NCBI GenBank assembly: GCA_017528425.1
Contig: JAFXOV010000015.1
Coordinates: 114,093 to 178,092 of the forward strand
Reading direction: 5' to 3'
Origin: Elusimicrobiota bacterium
Lineage (GTDB): Bacteria; Elusimicrobiota; Endomicrobiia; Endomicrobiales; Endomicrobiaceae
Length of the DNA stretch: 64,000 bases
Shown: piece after piece, positions 26,375-34,226 of the stretch
Layout: each line of letters starts with the position of its first letter
How positions within the stretch are numbered: position 1 is the stretch's first letter
Translations under genes and position numbers: made by a program
Notes under the pieces: model-generated
The model's input: only the letters and a program-made list of their open reading frames with translations
Database searches by the model: none
Told to the model about the DNA's origin: nothing

Positions 26375-26995
26375 ATGTTTAAAAAACTTTTTTACAGTAA
26401 TACAAGAAAACCTAAAGGCTTTTTAGGTAACATTATGATAAACAAAATGAATATCGGACATGCAAAACTTTCCGATTGGGGGCTTTCTCATTTAAAAAGT
26501 GTTAGCCCGGTATCAATTGCGGACTTAGGCTGCGGCGGAGGAATAAATGTTGCAAAACTCATAAAGTTGTTTCCTGGTGCTAAAGTAACAGGGTTCGATT
26601 ATTCTTCCGTTTCCGTAAAAAAATCCAAAGAAGAAAATAAAGATGCCGTACAGGCGGGTATTTGTAATATAGTGCAGGGTGATGTTTCCAATATGCCTTT
26701 TGAAAATGAACAGTTTGATCTTCTTACCGCATTTGAAACCATATATTTTTGGCCGGGACCTTTAACAAGTTTTAAAGAAGTTTTCAGAGTATTAAAAACC
26801 GGCGGAACTTTTATGATAGTTAACGAGTTTGACGGAATAAGTGAACGGGAAAAAAAGTACGAAAAAATTATAGACGGGTTAAAACTATATTCCAACCAAG
26901 AATTAATGAATTATTTAAAACAAGTCGGTTTTACGGGAATTATGTTGTTTCACGACGAGCAAAAACATTGGATTACTGTTATTGCAAAGAAATAA
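26375..26995 (+). CDS. Class I SAM-dependent methyltransferase
   Basis: A 206-residue methyltransferase of the Methyltransf_11 type. Motif I is IADLGCGGGINVAKL (near residue 49), the acidic residue ending motif II is in VTGFDYSSVSV, and the later motifs FDLLTAFETIYFWP and EVFRVLKTGGTF are typical. Small-molecule methylation is most likely, but the substrate is unknown. Ribosome site GGAGTAAC. Monocistronic as far as can be seen. Confidence 0.88.
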   Translation: MFKKLFYSNTRKPKGFLGNIMINKMNIGHAKLSDWGLSHLKSVSPVSIADLGCGGGINVAKLIKLFPGAKVTGFDYSSVSVKKSKEENKDAVQAGICNIVQGDVSNMPFENEQFDLLTAFETIYFWPGPLTSFKEVFRVLKTGGTFMIVNEFDGISEREKKYEKIIDGLKLYSNQELMNYLKQVGFTGIMLFHDEQKHWITVIAKK

Positions 26996-27016
26996 TTTCA
27001 TTTACAGCAACTTTAT

Positions 27017-27046
27017 TTGTGTTAAAAAACATTTCTTTTATATAAT
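27017..27046 (+). promoter_or_regulatory. Promoter of the 27088-29409 operon
   Basis: TTGTGT (27017-27022), 18-nt spacer, TATAAT (27041-27046). The strong ribosome site CAGGGGGATT lies before the ATG at 27088. Confidence 0.5.
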
Positions 27047-27087
27047 AACAAGTAACAACATAATTTTTTGCAGGGGGATTTTAAGCA

Positions 27088-27678
27088 ATGAAAAAAATAA
27101 TATTCCCGATTTTAATGCTTACCTTTATAGCATCTACAACTTTTGCAGGACCATTCGGTTTATCAAAAGGAATGTCCGTTGAAGAAATTTCAAAACTCAG
27201 TGAAAAAGGATATGAACCTACAAGTCCTGATAACGATGACAGATATCTTTTTGTTCCTAAAAAGAAACATGAGGTATTTAAGATTTATATTGCTTTTATC
27301 GATCAAGAAAAAGGTCTTTATAGTATTAGAGCCGTAAGTGAAGAAATAAAAACTAACGATTACGGAACAGAATTAAAAAATGTTTTTTCTGATATGGTAG
27401 ATAGACTATCAAAAATATATGGCAAGCCTAAAATAATTGATAAAATAAACTCAGATTCACATTTTAAAGAAGATAAACATTGGATGTATACTTTAGGGCA
27501 GGGGGCAAGAACATTAGCGGCAGGTTGGATTAAAGGAGAAAAAGACACAAACTTACCGGAAGAATTAGACAGTGTAGCAATATCTGTAAAAGCGGATTAT
27601 CATGATGGATATCTTATACTCGAATATAATTTTTCAAATTCAGCAGAAATAGAAGAAAAGCAGGACGATGTTTTATAA
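27088..27678 (+). CDS. Exported hypothetical protein
   Basis: Not recognised. 196 residues with a signal peptide (IIFPILMLTFIASTTFAG) and a soluble mature part opening with PFGLSKGMSVEEISK, a phrase seen at the start of small periplasmic proteins that measure or bind something during stress. The rest mixes beta strands and helices with no cysteine. It is the first gene of an operon with two small membrane proteins and an MFS carrier (gaps of 14 and 29 nt, then a 4-bp overlap). Confidence 0.65.
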   Translation: MKKIIFPILMLTFIASTTFAGPFGLSKGMSVEEISKLSEKGYEPTSPDNDDRYLFVPKKKHEVFKIYIAFIDQEKGLYSIRAVSEEIKTNDYGTELKNVFSDMVDRLSKIYGKPKIIDKINSDSHFKEDKHWMYTLGQGARTLAAGWIKGEKDTNLPEELDSVAISVKADYHDGYLILEYNFSNSAEIEEKQDDVL

Positions 27679-27692
27679 ATAAGGATTAATTT

Positions 27693-27899
27693 ATGGATGA
27701 AACACAAATAGTAATTATTGCCGTAATAGTTATAGCTTTTATTGTAACATTAATCCATTTCATTCCTGCAATAATCGCTTTTAAAAGAGGTGCTGCAAGC
27801 AGATGGGTAATTTTTCTTGTAAACTTATTTTTGGGTTGGACGTTTATTATATGGCTTGTTGCATTAATTTGGGCTTGTGAAGGTAGAACGGAAAAATAA
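27693..27899 (+). CDS. Superinfection-immunity-like membrane protein 1
   Basis: 68 residues with two transmembrane helices. The pattern IHFIPAIIAFKRGAASRWVIF followed by LFLGWTFIIWLVALIWA (read in pieces) fits the superinfection-immunity (T4 Imm-like) Pfam family, whose members are also common in bacterial genomes with no phage context. Role here unknown. The following gene encodes a relative. Confidence 0.75.
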   Translation: MDETQIVIIAVIVIAFIVTLIHFIPAIIAFKRGAASRWVIFLVNLFLGWTFIIWLVALIWACEGRTEK

Positions 27900-27928
27900 T
27901 TTTAAATAAAAACAAAGGAGACTAACAA

Positions 27929-28219
27929 ATGGCTGATCCGCAATTTCTAACTATTATGAGAATTACAACCATTGCAGCACTTTTATTATTTTTTATTCCT
28001 ACAATAATCGCTTTTGTCAGAAAAGCTAAAAGCAGATGGTTAATATTTCTTTTAAGTTTCCTGCTTGTTTTGCCGGTTTCTGCAATTTGGTCAATTTTTT
28101 GGCTTAACTTTGTACTTCATATTGCAAGATATGTTTTTTGGGTTTTAGCTTTAATTTGGTCTCTTGCAGGTAAAAAGGAAGAAAAAACAACAAATTTAAA
28201 TATAGGTGAGGGAAAATGA
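27929..28219 (+). CDS. Superinfection-immunity-like membrane protein 2
   Basis: 96 residues, related to the preceding protein: FFIPTIIAFVRKAKSRWLIF matches IPAIIAFKRGAASRWVIF, and the end VFWVLALIWSLAGKKEEK matches IIWLVALIWACEGRTEK. Between the two it has an extra hydrophobic stretch (VSAIWSIFWLNFVLHIARY) in place of LGWT, so it spans the membrane about three times. It overlaps the MFS gene by 4 bp. Ribosome site AAAGGAGAC. Confidence 0.7.
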   Translation: MADPQFLTIMRITTIAALLLFFIPTIIAFVRKAKSRWLIFLLSFLLVLPVSAIWSIFWLNFVLHIARYVFWVLALIWSLAGKKEEKTTNLNIGEGK

Positions 28220-29409
28220 GTAATTCAAAAAGGTATTTGTATTTAATTGTCGGAACAATCGCACTTTTATTTGCCGGAACGGTTTATGCTTGGTCTATAT
28301 TAAAAGTTCCTTTGGCACAAAATTTCGGGTGGACGGTTCCGCAACTTACGGTAAACTTTACACTTACAATGAGTTTTTTCTGCTTGGGCGGAATTTTGGG
28401 CAGTTTGCTTAACAAAAAAATAGGATTAAGAAACACATTAATAATTTCCGCAATTCTTTCCGGAGCGGGTTTTATTTTTACATCGTTCCTTTCCGGCAGC
28501 AGTATATCCATGTTGTATGTTTGGTACGGAATAATTTGCGGCCTTGGTATCGGTATTGCATACAACAACATAATATCGACGGTAAATCAATGGTTCTTGG
28601 ATAAAAAAGGATTTTCTTCCGGCGTACTTCTTATGGGTTACGGAGCATCTTCTTTAATTATCGGTTCTATTGCAGCTAAAACAATAGCAAATGCAAATTT
28701 CGGTTGGAGAAACACTTATTTATCTATCGGTATTTGTTTGTTTATAGTTTTGTTTGCTTGTGCATTAATATTAAAAACAAGAGTATTCGATAACACAAAT
28801 AAAACAGCAGATACAGCCGCTTTACAGGTTAAAGATTATACTTTGGCAGAAATGCTTAAAAGTCTTTCGTTCTGGAAAGCTTTGCTTGTAATAACCTTTT
28901 TGGCAGCTTGCGGAAACACGGTAATTTCCATTGCAAAAGACATTTCACTTGCAAGCGGACTGGCAGAAACTTTAGCTGTAACTATGGTTGGAGTATTATC
29001 CGTTTGTAACGGGTTGGGAAGAATTATTTGCGGTTTGATATTCGATAAATTCGGTTGCAAAAAAACAATGATATATGCAGATGTGTTAACAATAATTGCG
29101 GGAATAGTTATATTGGTTGCCGTAATGAATTCGTCCGTTATTTTGTGTATTGCAGGTCTTTGTATAGTGGGTTTATCTTTCGGTTGTTGCCCGACAATAT
29201 CTGCAGCATTTATTGCAGACTTTTTCGGCAAGAAAAATTACAACTTAAATTATTCCGTATTTAATTTGAATTTGTTAATAGCTTCACTTATAGCATCTCT
29301 TGAAAGTTATCTTTTGGCTGTTTCCGGCGGATACACAGTTCCGTTTTTGGTTTTAATTTCGTTGGCAATAGTTGCTTTAGGAATAACACTAAGCATAAAA
29401 AAAGCATAA
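28216..29409 (+). CDS. MFS transporter, OFA (oxalate/formate antiporter-like) family
   Basis: A 397-residue carrier with about twelve transmembrane helices. The opening YLYLIVGTIALLFAGTVYAW, the WTVPQLTVNFTLTMSFFCLGG segment and the LGIGIAYNNIISTVNQWF segment are typical of the OFA branch, which exchanges monocarboxylates or dicarboxylates. The substrate is not determined; an exchange of small organic acids fits a fermenter (inference). Last gene of the operon; a clear terminator follows. Confidence 0.85.
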   Translation: MSNSKRYLYLIVGTIALLFAGTVYAWSILKVPLAQNFGWTVPQLTVNFTLTMSFFCLGGILGSLLNKKIGLRNTLIISAILSGAGFIFTSFLSGSSISMLYVWYGIICGLGIGIAYNNIISTVNQWFLDKKGFSSGVLLMGYGASSLIIGSIAAKTIANANFGWRNTYLSIGICLFIVLFACALILKTRVFDNTNKTADTAALQVKDYTLAEMLKSLSFWKALLVITFLAACGNTVISIAKDISLASGLAETLAVTMVGVLSVCNGLGRIICGLIFDKFGCKKTMIYADVLTIIAGIVILVAVMNSSVILCIAGLCIVGLSFGCCPTISAAFIADFFGKKNYNLNYSVFNLNLLIASLIASLESYLLAVSGGYTVPFLVLISLAIVALGITLSIKKA

Positions 29410-29431
29410 AAGCAATTAGAAATTAACATAG

Positions 29432-29468
29432 AAAAAGAGCAGGAAAAACATTATTTCTGCTCTTTTTT
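29432..29468 (+). terminator. Intrinsic terminator after the OFA carrier
   Basis: Arms AAAAAGAGCAG (29432-29442) and CTGCTCTTTTTT (29457-29468). It ends the plus-strand operon and, because of its symmetry, may also stop transcription leaving hydG. Confidence 0.8.
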
Positions 29469-29489
29469 ATTAATTTTATAAATTGTCAT

Positions 29490-29536
29490 TCTGTTGTGTC
29501 ATTGCGAGGCGACTTGTCGCCGTGGCAATCCATTGT
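29490..29536. repeat. Family B repeat element
   Basis: A GTCATTGCGAG...TGGCAATCCA element with inner stem GCGAC/GTCGC, directly next to the hydG stop codon; it is the same variant as at about 23122-23158. Confidence 0.7.
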
Positions 29537-29538
29537 CG

Positions 29539-30990
29539 CTAAAATCTTACGTCTCTCTTTCCGTTCTCAATCTGTTTAATTCCGTCGAGAATTTTGTTGT
29601 AATATTCGGTTCCTTCAAGTTGTTTAAGATATTTATCTATAACTTTATTACCGATTTCCGCTGTTTCTTTTGACGCATAATCTACAATATATTCTTTAAA
29701 TGTAAGAATGGCATTCGGCATACAGAAATTATGTATAAATTGTGTTTTGGCATATTTCATAAATTCTTCACCGGTTCTGCCTGCTCTGTAACATGCGGTG
29801 CAGAAAGAGGGGATTTCACCGATTTCGCAAATGGATTTTAAACAAGCATCCAACGATATTTCATCATTTATGGTAAACTGTTCGGCATCGCTAAGTTCGT
29901 TTGCTTTTTTCGATCTTGTATAAGCACCTACTCCTATTCTTGTACCTGCATCCATTTGAGATACACCGAGCTTTATAACCTGGTCTCTTATTTTTTTAGG
30001 TTCTCTTGCGGTACATATCATTCCTGTATAAGGAACGGAAAGTCTTATAATTGCTACCAACTTTTTAAAATCTTCGTCGCTGACTTTATATTTTAAGTGT
30101 TGGCTCAACGGAGTGGAGTTTGCAAGTGTTACTCTCGGGAACGATATTGTGTGAGGGCCTACACCGTTAAATGTTTTTTCCAAATGTATCGTGTGATACA
30201 AAAGGCCCATAACTTCAAATCTCCAATCGTATAAACCGAACAACACGCCTAATCCCATATCATCGCAACCTGCCCGGTATGCTCTGTCCATACAATAAAG
30301 TCTCCATCTGTAATGACCTTTTATTGTATCCTGCGGATGCATATATTTATAAGTTTCGTGATGGTAAGTTTCCTGGAACACCTGTATTGTTCCGATACCT
30401 TCTTTTTTTAACTTCTTATATTCTTCTACGGATAACGGAGCGGCATTAATATTTGCTCTTCTTATTGCACCTTTATCGGTTTTTGTTGCATATACCGTTC
30501 TTATTGTATCTACCATATAATCGACGGTAGTGTTGGCCGATTCTCCGTAAACCAAAACGGTTCTTTTTTGACCTTCGTTTATCATAACTTTAACTTCTTC
30601 GGCAACTTCTTCTTGAGTTAAAGTTTTTCTTTTCATTACACCGTTATCGCATCTGAATCCGCAATATCTGCATTTATTTTCACATTCATCACTGCAATAT
30701 AACGGAGCAAACAAAACAAGTCTGTCTGCATAAACTTCGTGTTTTAATTTGTTTGCCAATTGATACATTTCTTCTATAGTTTCCGGATCTTTATTTTGTA
30801 TCAAAATGGCAGTTTCTTCAGGTTCCAAACGAATACAGTTGTCTGCCTTTTGTAATACTTTCCTGACTTGTTCTTTTGTAGGATTTTCTGCCGCATTTAA
30901 TTGTTTCCATATTAAATCATCGTCGATAAAATCTTTTTCCATTTTATCGTATTGTTCTAATTCTTTTTTGTATTTTTCTAAGAAACTCAT
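29539..30990 (-). CDS. hydG: [FeFe]-hydrogenase H-cluster maturase HydG
   Basis: A radical SAM tyrosine lyase that makes the CO and CN ligands of the H-cluster. The radical SAM motif CENKCRYC (CX3CX2C) sits near residue 92 in CSDECENKCRYCGFRC. FNGVGPHTISFPRV, FCTACYRAGRTGEEF (C-terminal cluster ligands) and the final domain are all HydG features. An upstream ATG at 31002 exists, but GGAG within it is the ribosome site for the ATG at 30990, which I chose (483 residues). hydE and hydF are not in the window. The TM1266-like regulator lies upstream on the same strand, implying hydrogen metabolism. Confidence 0.95.
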   Translation of the reverse strand: MSFLEKYKKELEQYDKMEKDFIDDDLIWKQLNAAENPTKEQVRKVLQKADNCIRLEPEETAILIQNKDPETIEEMYQLANKLKHEVYADRLVLFAPLYCSDECENKCRYCGFRCDNGVMKRKTLTQEEVAEEVKVMINEGQKRTVLVYGESANTTVDYMVDTIRTVYATKTDKGAIRRANINAAPLSVEEYKKLKKEGIGTIQVFQETYHHETYKYMHPQDTIKGHYRWRLYCMDRAYRAGCDDMGLGVLFGLYDWRFEVMGLLYHTIHLEKTFNGVGPHTISFPRVTLANSTPLSQHLKYKVSDEDFKKLVAIIRLSVPYTGMICTAREPKKIRDQVIKLGVSQMDAGTRIGVGAYTRSKKANELSDAEQFTINDEISLDACLKSICEIGEIPSFCTACYRAGRTGEEFMKYAKTQFIHNFCMPNAILTFKEYIVDYASKETAEIGNKVIDKYLKQLEGTEYYNKILDGIKQIENGKRDVRF

Positions 30991-31002
30991 TTTAATCTCC
31001 AT

Positions 31003-31324
31003 AAAAATTTATATTTAGCTAAACGAGTTTTATTTTTTACTTATAATTTTGCATTTGCCTTCTTTATGTACCATCCGTTTCACTTCCATTTATGTACACC
31101 GCAGTCGGCAAATGCTTTATTCTAAGCAAAAACTTGAAAACTCTTTGAATGCCAAGAATAAGGTAACCTAAAATCTTAATGTCTTGAACGACAACAACTA
31201 ACGACTAACAACTACAAAATCTGCAAATCCTTTGAATGCCAACCAACAACCACAAACTATAAACTACAAACCATATAAGCTATAAGCAAAAAATTCGTAG
31301 AATTTTTTAATAAGCCTTAAGCTG
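31003..31324. repeat. Repeat cluster between hydG and its regulator gene
   Basis: Contains a complete family A hairpin (31040-31126), its flanks (ACTCTTTGAATGCCAAG, AAAATCTTAATGTCTTGAACG), phrases such as ACAACTAACGACTAACAAC, and the small hairpin AAAAAATTC-GTA-GAATTTTTT (about 31288-31308). No gene is seen in this stretch. Confidence 0.75.
31040..31126 (-). repeat. Family A hairpin repeat, copy 4 (complete)
   Basis: Arms CTTATAAT (31040-31047) and ATTCTAAG (31119-31126) with one mismatch; TTT/TTT internal loop; perfect inner arms GCATTTGCC (31051-31059) and GGCAAATGC (31107-31115); apical GTACC and GTACACC. Closely related to copy 35193-35281. Confidence 0.85.
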
Positions 31325-31348
31325 AAAAAATCACTTCTGTGATTTTTT
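31325..31348 (-). terminator. Intrinsic terminator overlapping a stop codon
   Basis: Arms AAAAAATCAC and GTGATTTTTT around a 4-nt loop. On the minus strand the last codons of the regulator gene and its TGA stop lie inside the hairpin, and the T-run follows at once. Confidence 0.65.
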
Positions 31349-31597
31349 CGTCAGCATCGAATTAACCGTAATGCCTTCCACCCTTCCGAGTTTTCCGGTA
31401 AGAGCGGAAATATTATCGTTAGTACCTTGTGCAATAAGTGTAATAACGGATATTTTCTTTTCTTTAAACGGAATACCCATTCTGCCCACAAACAAATCGG
31501 AATAATCGTGCAATATAGCATTTACCGTATTGGATTTTGATTTATCTTCAATAACTATTGCTATAATCGCTATTCTTATTTCGTCGGTTTTTACCAT
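31331..31597 (-). CDS. TM1266-type iron-only hydrogenase system regulator
   Basis: An 88-residue protein of the small ACT/NikR-C-like family named for TM1266 and usually encoded beside hydG. Characteristic parts are IRIAIIAIVIEDKSKSNTVN, LHDYSDLFVGRMGIP and ISVITLIAQGTNDNISALTGKLGRVEGI (read in pieces). It has no DNA-binding domain of its own, so whether it binds nucleic acid or a small ligand is open. AGGGTAAAATT is its ribosome site. It is preceded by a long structured leader with a strong promoter and terminator. Confidence 0.88.
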   Translation of the reverse strand: MVKTDEIRIAIIAIVIEDKSKSNTVNAILHDYSDLFVGRMGIPFKEKKISVITLIAQGTNDNISALTGKLGRVEGITVNSMLTKKSQK

Positions 31598-31613
31598 AAT
31601 TTTACCCTAAAAT

Positions 31614-31752
31614 AAAAAAACTCTTTTTGCACATTGCAAAAAGAGACTCAAAATAAAATTCATTGTACCGACTGTCAGGAAATACCGAACAGTTTGTTTT
31701 ATTTTTAGGCCCCGGGATTTTCAAGAGTTACCAAGCCAATCCGTTGCAATGT
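31614..31752 (-). ncRNA. Structured leader with terminator before the hydrogenase regulator (putative riboswitch or sRNA)
   Basis: Read on the minus strand from the predicted start near 31752. A 5-bp helix pairs 31738-31742 with 31715-31719, and CCCGGG lies nearby. A 9-bp helix AAAATAAAA/TTTTATTTT (31697-31705 with 31650-31658) encloses an ACTGT/ACAGT hairpin. A terminator hairpin with 11-bp arms CTCTTTTTGCA/TGCAAAAAGAG (31645-31621) is followed by seven T (31620-31614), just before the ribosome site. The 5' segment ACATTGCAA (31752-31744) is complementary over 9 nt to TTGCAATGT in the terminator's upper part (31639-31631), so an alternative antiterminator is possible. It does not match any riboswitch consensus that I know. 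Confidence 0.65.
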
Positions 31753-31758
31753 TTCACC

Positions 31759-31787
31759 ATTATATAGCTAATTTATTAGATTGTCAA
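31759..31787 (-). promoter_or_regulatory. Consensus sigma-70 promoter of the hydrogenase regulator leader
   Basis: On the minus strand TTGACA (31787-31782), a 17-nt spacer and TATAAT (31764-31759): a perfect match to both hexamers. Predicted transcription start near 31752. Confidence 0.8.
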
Positions 31788-31794
31788 TTGTTTT

Positions 31795-32227
31795 ATGGCG
31801 ACCTTAATATTTTGGTTATAATTTTGCAACTAACTCAATCGAGTATATTTAAATAAAATTTTTCTTTATAACGAACGAATATTTTGGACTACACTTTTGT
31901 ATTTTAAAATCTTATGTACCGCTTACGCGTAAAGTACACCGCAACTTTAAAATACTTCAGTTCGTCTCAAACTATTCGTTCTTTTTTAACGGCAAACGAC
32001 AAAGACTTCAATCCTTTCCAACTCTTATAATTATACATTGTAAATTATAAATTATAAATTGTCTTCCTGTCGTCATTGCGAGCCGACTTGTCGCCGTGGC
32101 AATCCAGCCGTTTGTCATTCTGAATTTGATTCAGAATCTATAAAATATTCGTCCGCAGGACACATTAATTACTAATTTCTAATTGCCGTTTTGTCGTCAT
32201 TGCGAACGAAGTGAAGCAATCCATTGT
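31795..32227. repeat. Repeat cluster upstream of the hydrogenase leader
   Basis: Opens with a truncated family A arm (31812-31848) almost identical to the reverse complement of part of the 45421-45504 copy, then a variant hairpin (31873-31981), family D, family B with inner stem CGACTTGTCG (about 32073-32106), family C (about 32115-32140), family E (GTCC-GCA-GGAC) and a second family B relative (about 32194-32224). No gene is seen here. Confidence 0.75.
31873..31981 (+). repeat. Family A variant hairpin, copy V1
   Basis: Outer arms GAACGAATATTTTG (31873-31886) and CAAACTATTCGTTC (31968-31981) with one mismatch; inner arms GTATTTT (from 31899) and AAAATAC (31949-31955); apical GTACCGCTTACGCG and AAGTACACC. 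Very similar to 34251-34359. Confidence 0.8.
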
Positions 32228-32866
32228 TTAATCATCGGTATCTTTATCTTTTATTTGGATACTGTCTTTTTTTTCATATTCCTCATATTCATCTATTTCA
32301 ATATAATCCTTGTAATTATTTTTATCTTTATCATATTCATCATTTTCTTTTTCAGACTCAAATGGTTCCGACGGATCTTCATATCTTTTTGCTTTTATAT
32401 ATTCGTACAACAGCACAGAAATGCATAATATAATAAAAAAAAGACCTACAAACATTTGTTCTGTTTGTCTAAATGTCTTTGTAAATGGAGTTCTGTTTTG
32501 TATTGAATCATTTATTTGATTTTGTAATTTTAGTGCAGAGTAAGACTCTTCAAAGCCGAATATAACACGAATTAGTTCTCGTTCTCCGGAATAAGTTTCT
32601 AATCCTACATAATGAAAATAAAAAAGCCCGAGCTTATAAGCCTCCTGTTTGGTTAGTATAGCTTGTTTTATTTCCGGTATAACTTCTTTTTTCTCTTTAA
32701 ACAGCAACCATGCCGATTTTTTATTAAAATACGCAGTTACTTCTGTTTCTGTAGGAACTATTTTAATTGTTTTTACGGAAATGCCTTCAATAAAAACATA
32801 TGCAGCAACTATTAAGATAAATATCACAAAAAGTATCTTATATACTGTTAAATCTGTTTCTTCCAT
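32228..32866 (-). CDS. Two-span membrane protein, paralogue of the gene at 34657
   Basis: Not recognised. From ATG 32866 (preferred over 32914, because TATAAT at 32878-32873 is 6 nt before it) the protein has 212 residues: an N-terminal helix (ILFVIFILIVAAYVFIEGI), an extracytoplasmic domain with IKIVPTETEV and a NDSIQNRTPFTKTF end, a second helix (MFVGLFFIILCISVLLYEYI) and a very acidic cytoplasmic tail rich in Glu, Asp, Lys and Tyr. The layout and the phrases IVPTET and N-x-x-x-FTKT are shared with the protein at 34657-35133. Flanks metY on the opposite strand. Confidence 0.65.
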   Translation of the reverse strand: MEETDLTVYKILFVIFILIVAAYVFIEGISVKTIKIVPTETEVTAYFNKKSAWLLFKEKKEVIPEIKQAILTKQEAYKLGLFYFHYVGLETYSGERELIRVIFGFEESYSALKLQNQINDSIQNRTPFTKTFRQTEQMFVGLFFIILCISVLLYEYIKAKRYEDPSEPFESEKENDEYDKDKNNYKDYIEIDEYEEYEKKDSIQIKDKDTDD

Positions 32867-32960
32867 ATTATTATTATATAAATTTTTGCTAAAAATTTTA
32901 TATAATCTTAGCATTAAACTATAAGCTTTAAGTTGTAAGCTAAATCAAGAGGTAAAAGAA

Positions 32961-34226
32961 ATGAAAGATGAATCAAAATGTTTACATTCCGGGTATACAC
33001 CCGTAAACGGCGGACCAAGAGTTATGCCGATATATCAAAGTACCACATTCCGTTATACTTCCACACAGGAAATTGCGGAAGTTTTTGATGATCCTACAAA
33101 AAATCATATATATTCAAGGTTTACCAACCCTACGGTGGATGTCGTGGAAAAAAGAATTGCAGACCTTGAACACGGTGCTGCAGCAATGTGCACAAGCTCG
33201 GGACAAATGGCATCGTTAATGTCTATTTTGAACCTTTGTAATTCAGGGGATAGTTTTGTAAGTGCATCTGCAATTTACGGCGGAACAATAAACCTTTTTG
33301 CTTTTACACTTAAAAAACTCGGAATAGAATGTATTTTCGTTGATGTAGATGCAACGGAAGAAGAAATACAAAAAGCAATAAAACCCAACACAAAAGCAAT
33401 TTTCGGTGAAACATTAACCAATCCGTCGTTACAAGTATTCGATATAGAAAGATTTGCTAAAGTTGCACATGCAAACAAAATTCCGTTAATTGTAGATAAC
33501 ACATTTGCTACACCTATACTTTGTAAACCTATAGATTACGGTGCGGATATCGTTATTCATTCAACAACAAAATATATGGACGGTCATGCAGTGCAGGGCG
33601 GGGGAGTAATAGTAGATTCCGGCAAATTCGATTTTACAAGCGGAAAGTTTCCCGAATTTACCGAACCGGACGAATCTTATCACGGAACAATATATACGAA
33701 AAAATATCCGTTTGCGCCATACATAATAAAAGCAAGAATGCAACTTATGAGAGATTTCGGCGCTTATCCTTCGGGCCATTCAGGATTTTTGTTAAATCTC
33801 GGTCTTGAAACACTTGCAGTCAGAATGGAAAGATATTGTTCCAATGCTATAACAGTAGCAAAATATTTGGAAAAACATCCTAAAATAGAGCATGTTAACT
33901 ATCCGGGACTTAAAGGTAACAAATATTACGATTTGGCACAAAAATATTTGCCTAAAGGTCAAAGTGGAGTAATGTCTATAACAATCAAAGGCGGTAAACA
34001 ACCTGCAATTAAGTTTATGGATAATTTACAAATGGCTTCAAACGAAGTGCATGTTGCAGATATCAGAACTTGTGTATTGCACCCTGCATCTGCTACACAC
34101 AGACAGCTTACCGACGAGCAACTTATTGCCTGCGGAATTAATCCGGGAATGGTAAGACTTTCTGTCGGTCTTGAGAATGTCGAAGACATAATTGAAGATT
34201 TGGAAAAAGGGTTGGCTGCGATATAA
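32961..34226 (+). CDS. metY: O-acetylhomoserine sulfhydrylase / Cys-Met metabolism PLP enzyme
   Basis: A 421-residue PLP enzyme of the Cys/Met metabolism family, probably forming homocysteine from O-acetylhomoserine and sulfide in the cytosol. The PLP lysine is in HSTTKYMDGH (near residue 206). YSRFTNPTVDVVEKRIADLE, CTSSGQMAS and PSLQVFDIE are typical, as is the AYPSGHSGFLLNLGLETL segment of the longer MetY branch. Methionine gamma-lyase or cystathionine gamma-synthase are less likely given the length. Ribosome site AAGAGGTAAAAG. No other methionine gene is adjacent. Confidence 0.88.
   Translation: MKDESKCLHSGYTPVNGGPRVMPIYQSTTFRYTSTQEIAEVFDDPTKNHIYSRFTNPTVDVVEKRIADLEHGAAAMCTSSGQMASLMSILNLCNSGDSFVSASAIYGGTINLFAFTLKKLGIECIFVDVDATEEEIQKAIKPNTKAIFGETLTNPSLQVFDIERFAKVAHANKIPLIVDNTFATPILCKPIDYGADIVIHSTTKYMDGHAVQGGGVIVDSGKFDFTSGKFPEFTEPDESYHGTIYTKKYPFAPYIIKARMQLMRDFGAYPSGHSGFLLNLGLETLAVRMERYCSNAITVAKYLEKHPKIEHVNYPGLKGNKYYDLAQKYLPKGQSGVMSITIKGGKQPAIKFMDNLQMASNEVHVADIRTCVLHPASATHRQLTDEQLIACGINPGMVRLSVGLENVEDIIEDLEKGLAAI

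Noticed and set aside
27693..27899. Prophage remnant based on the superinfection-immunity match
   Set aside because: No phage structural, integrase or regulatory gene nearby; this family is also widespread in ordinary bacterial operons.
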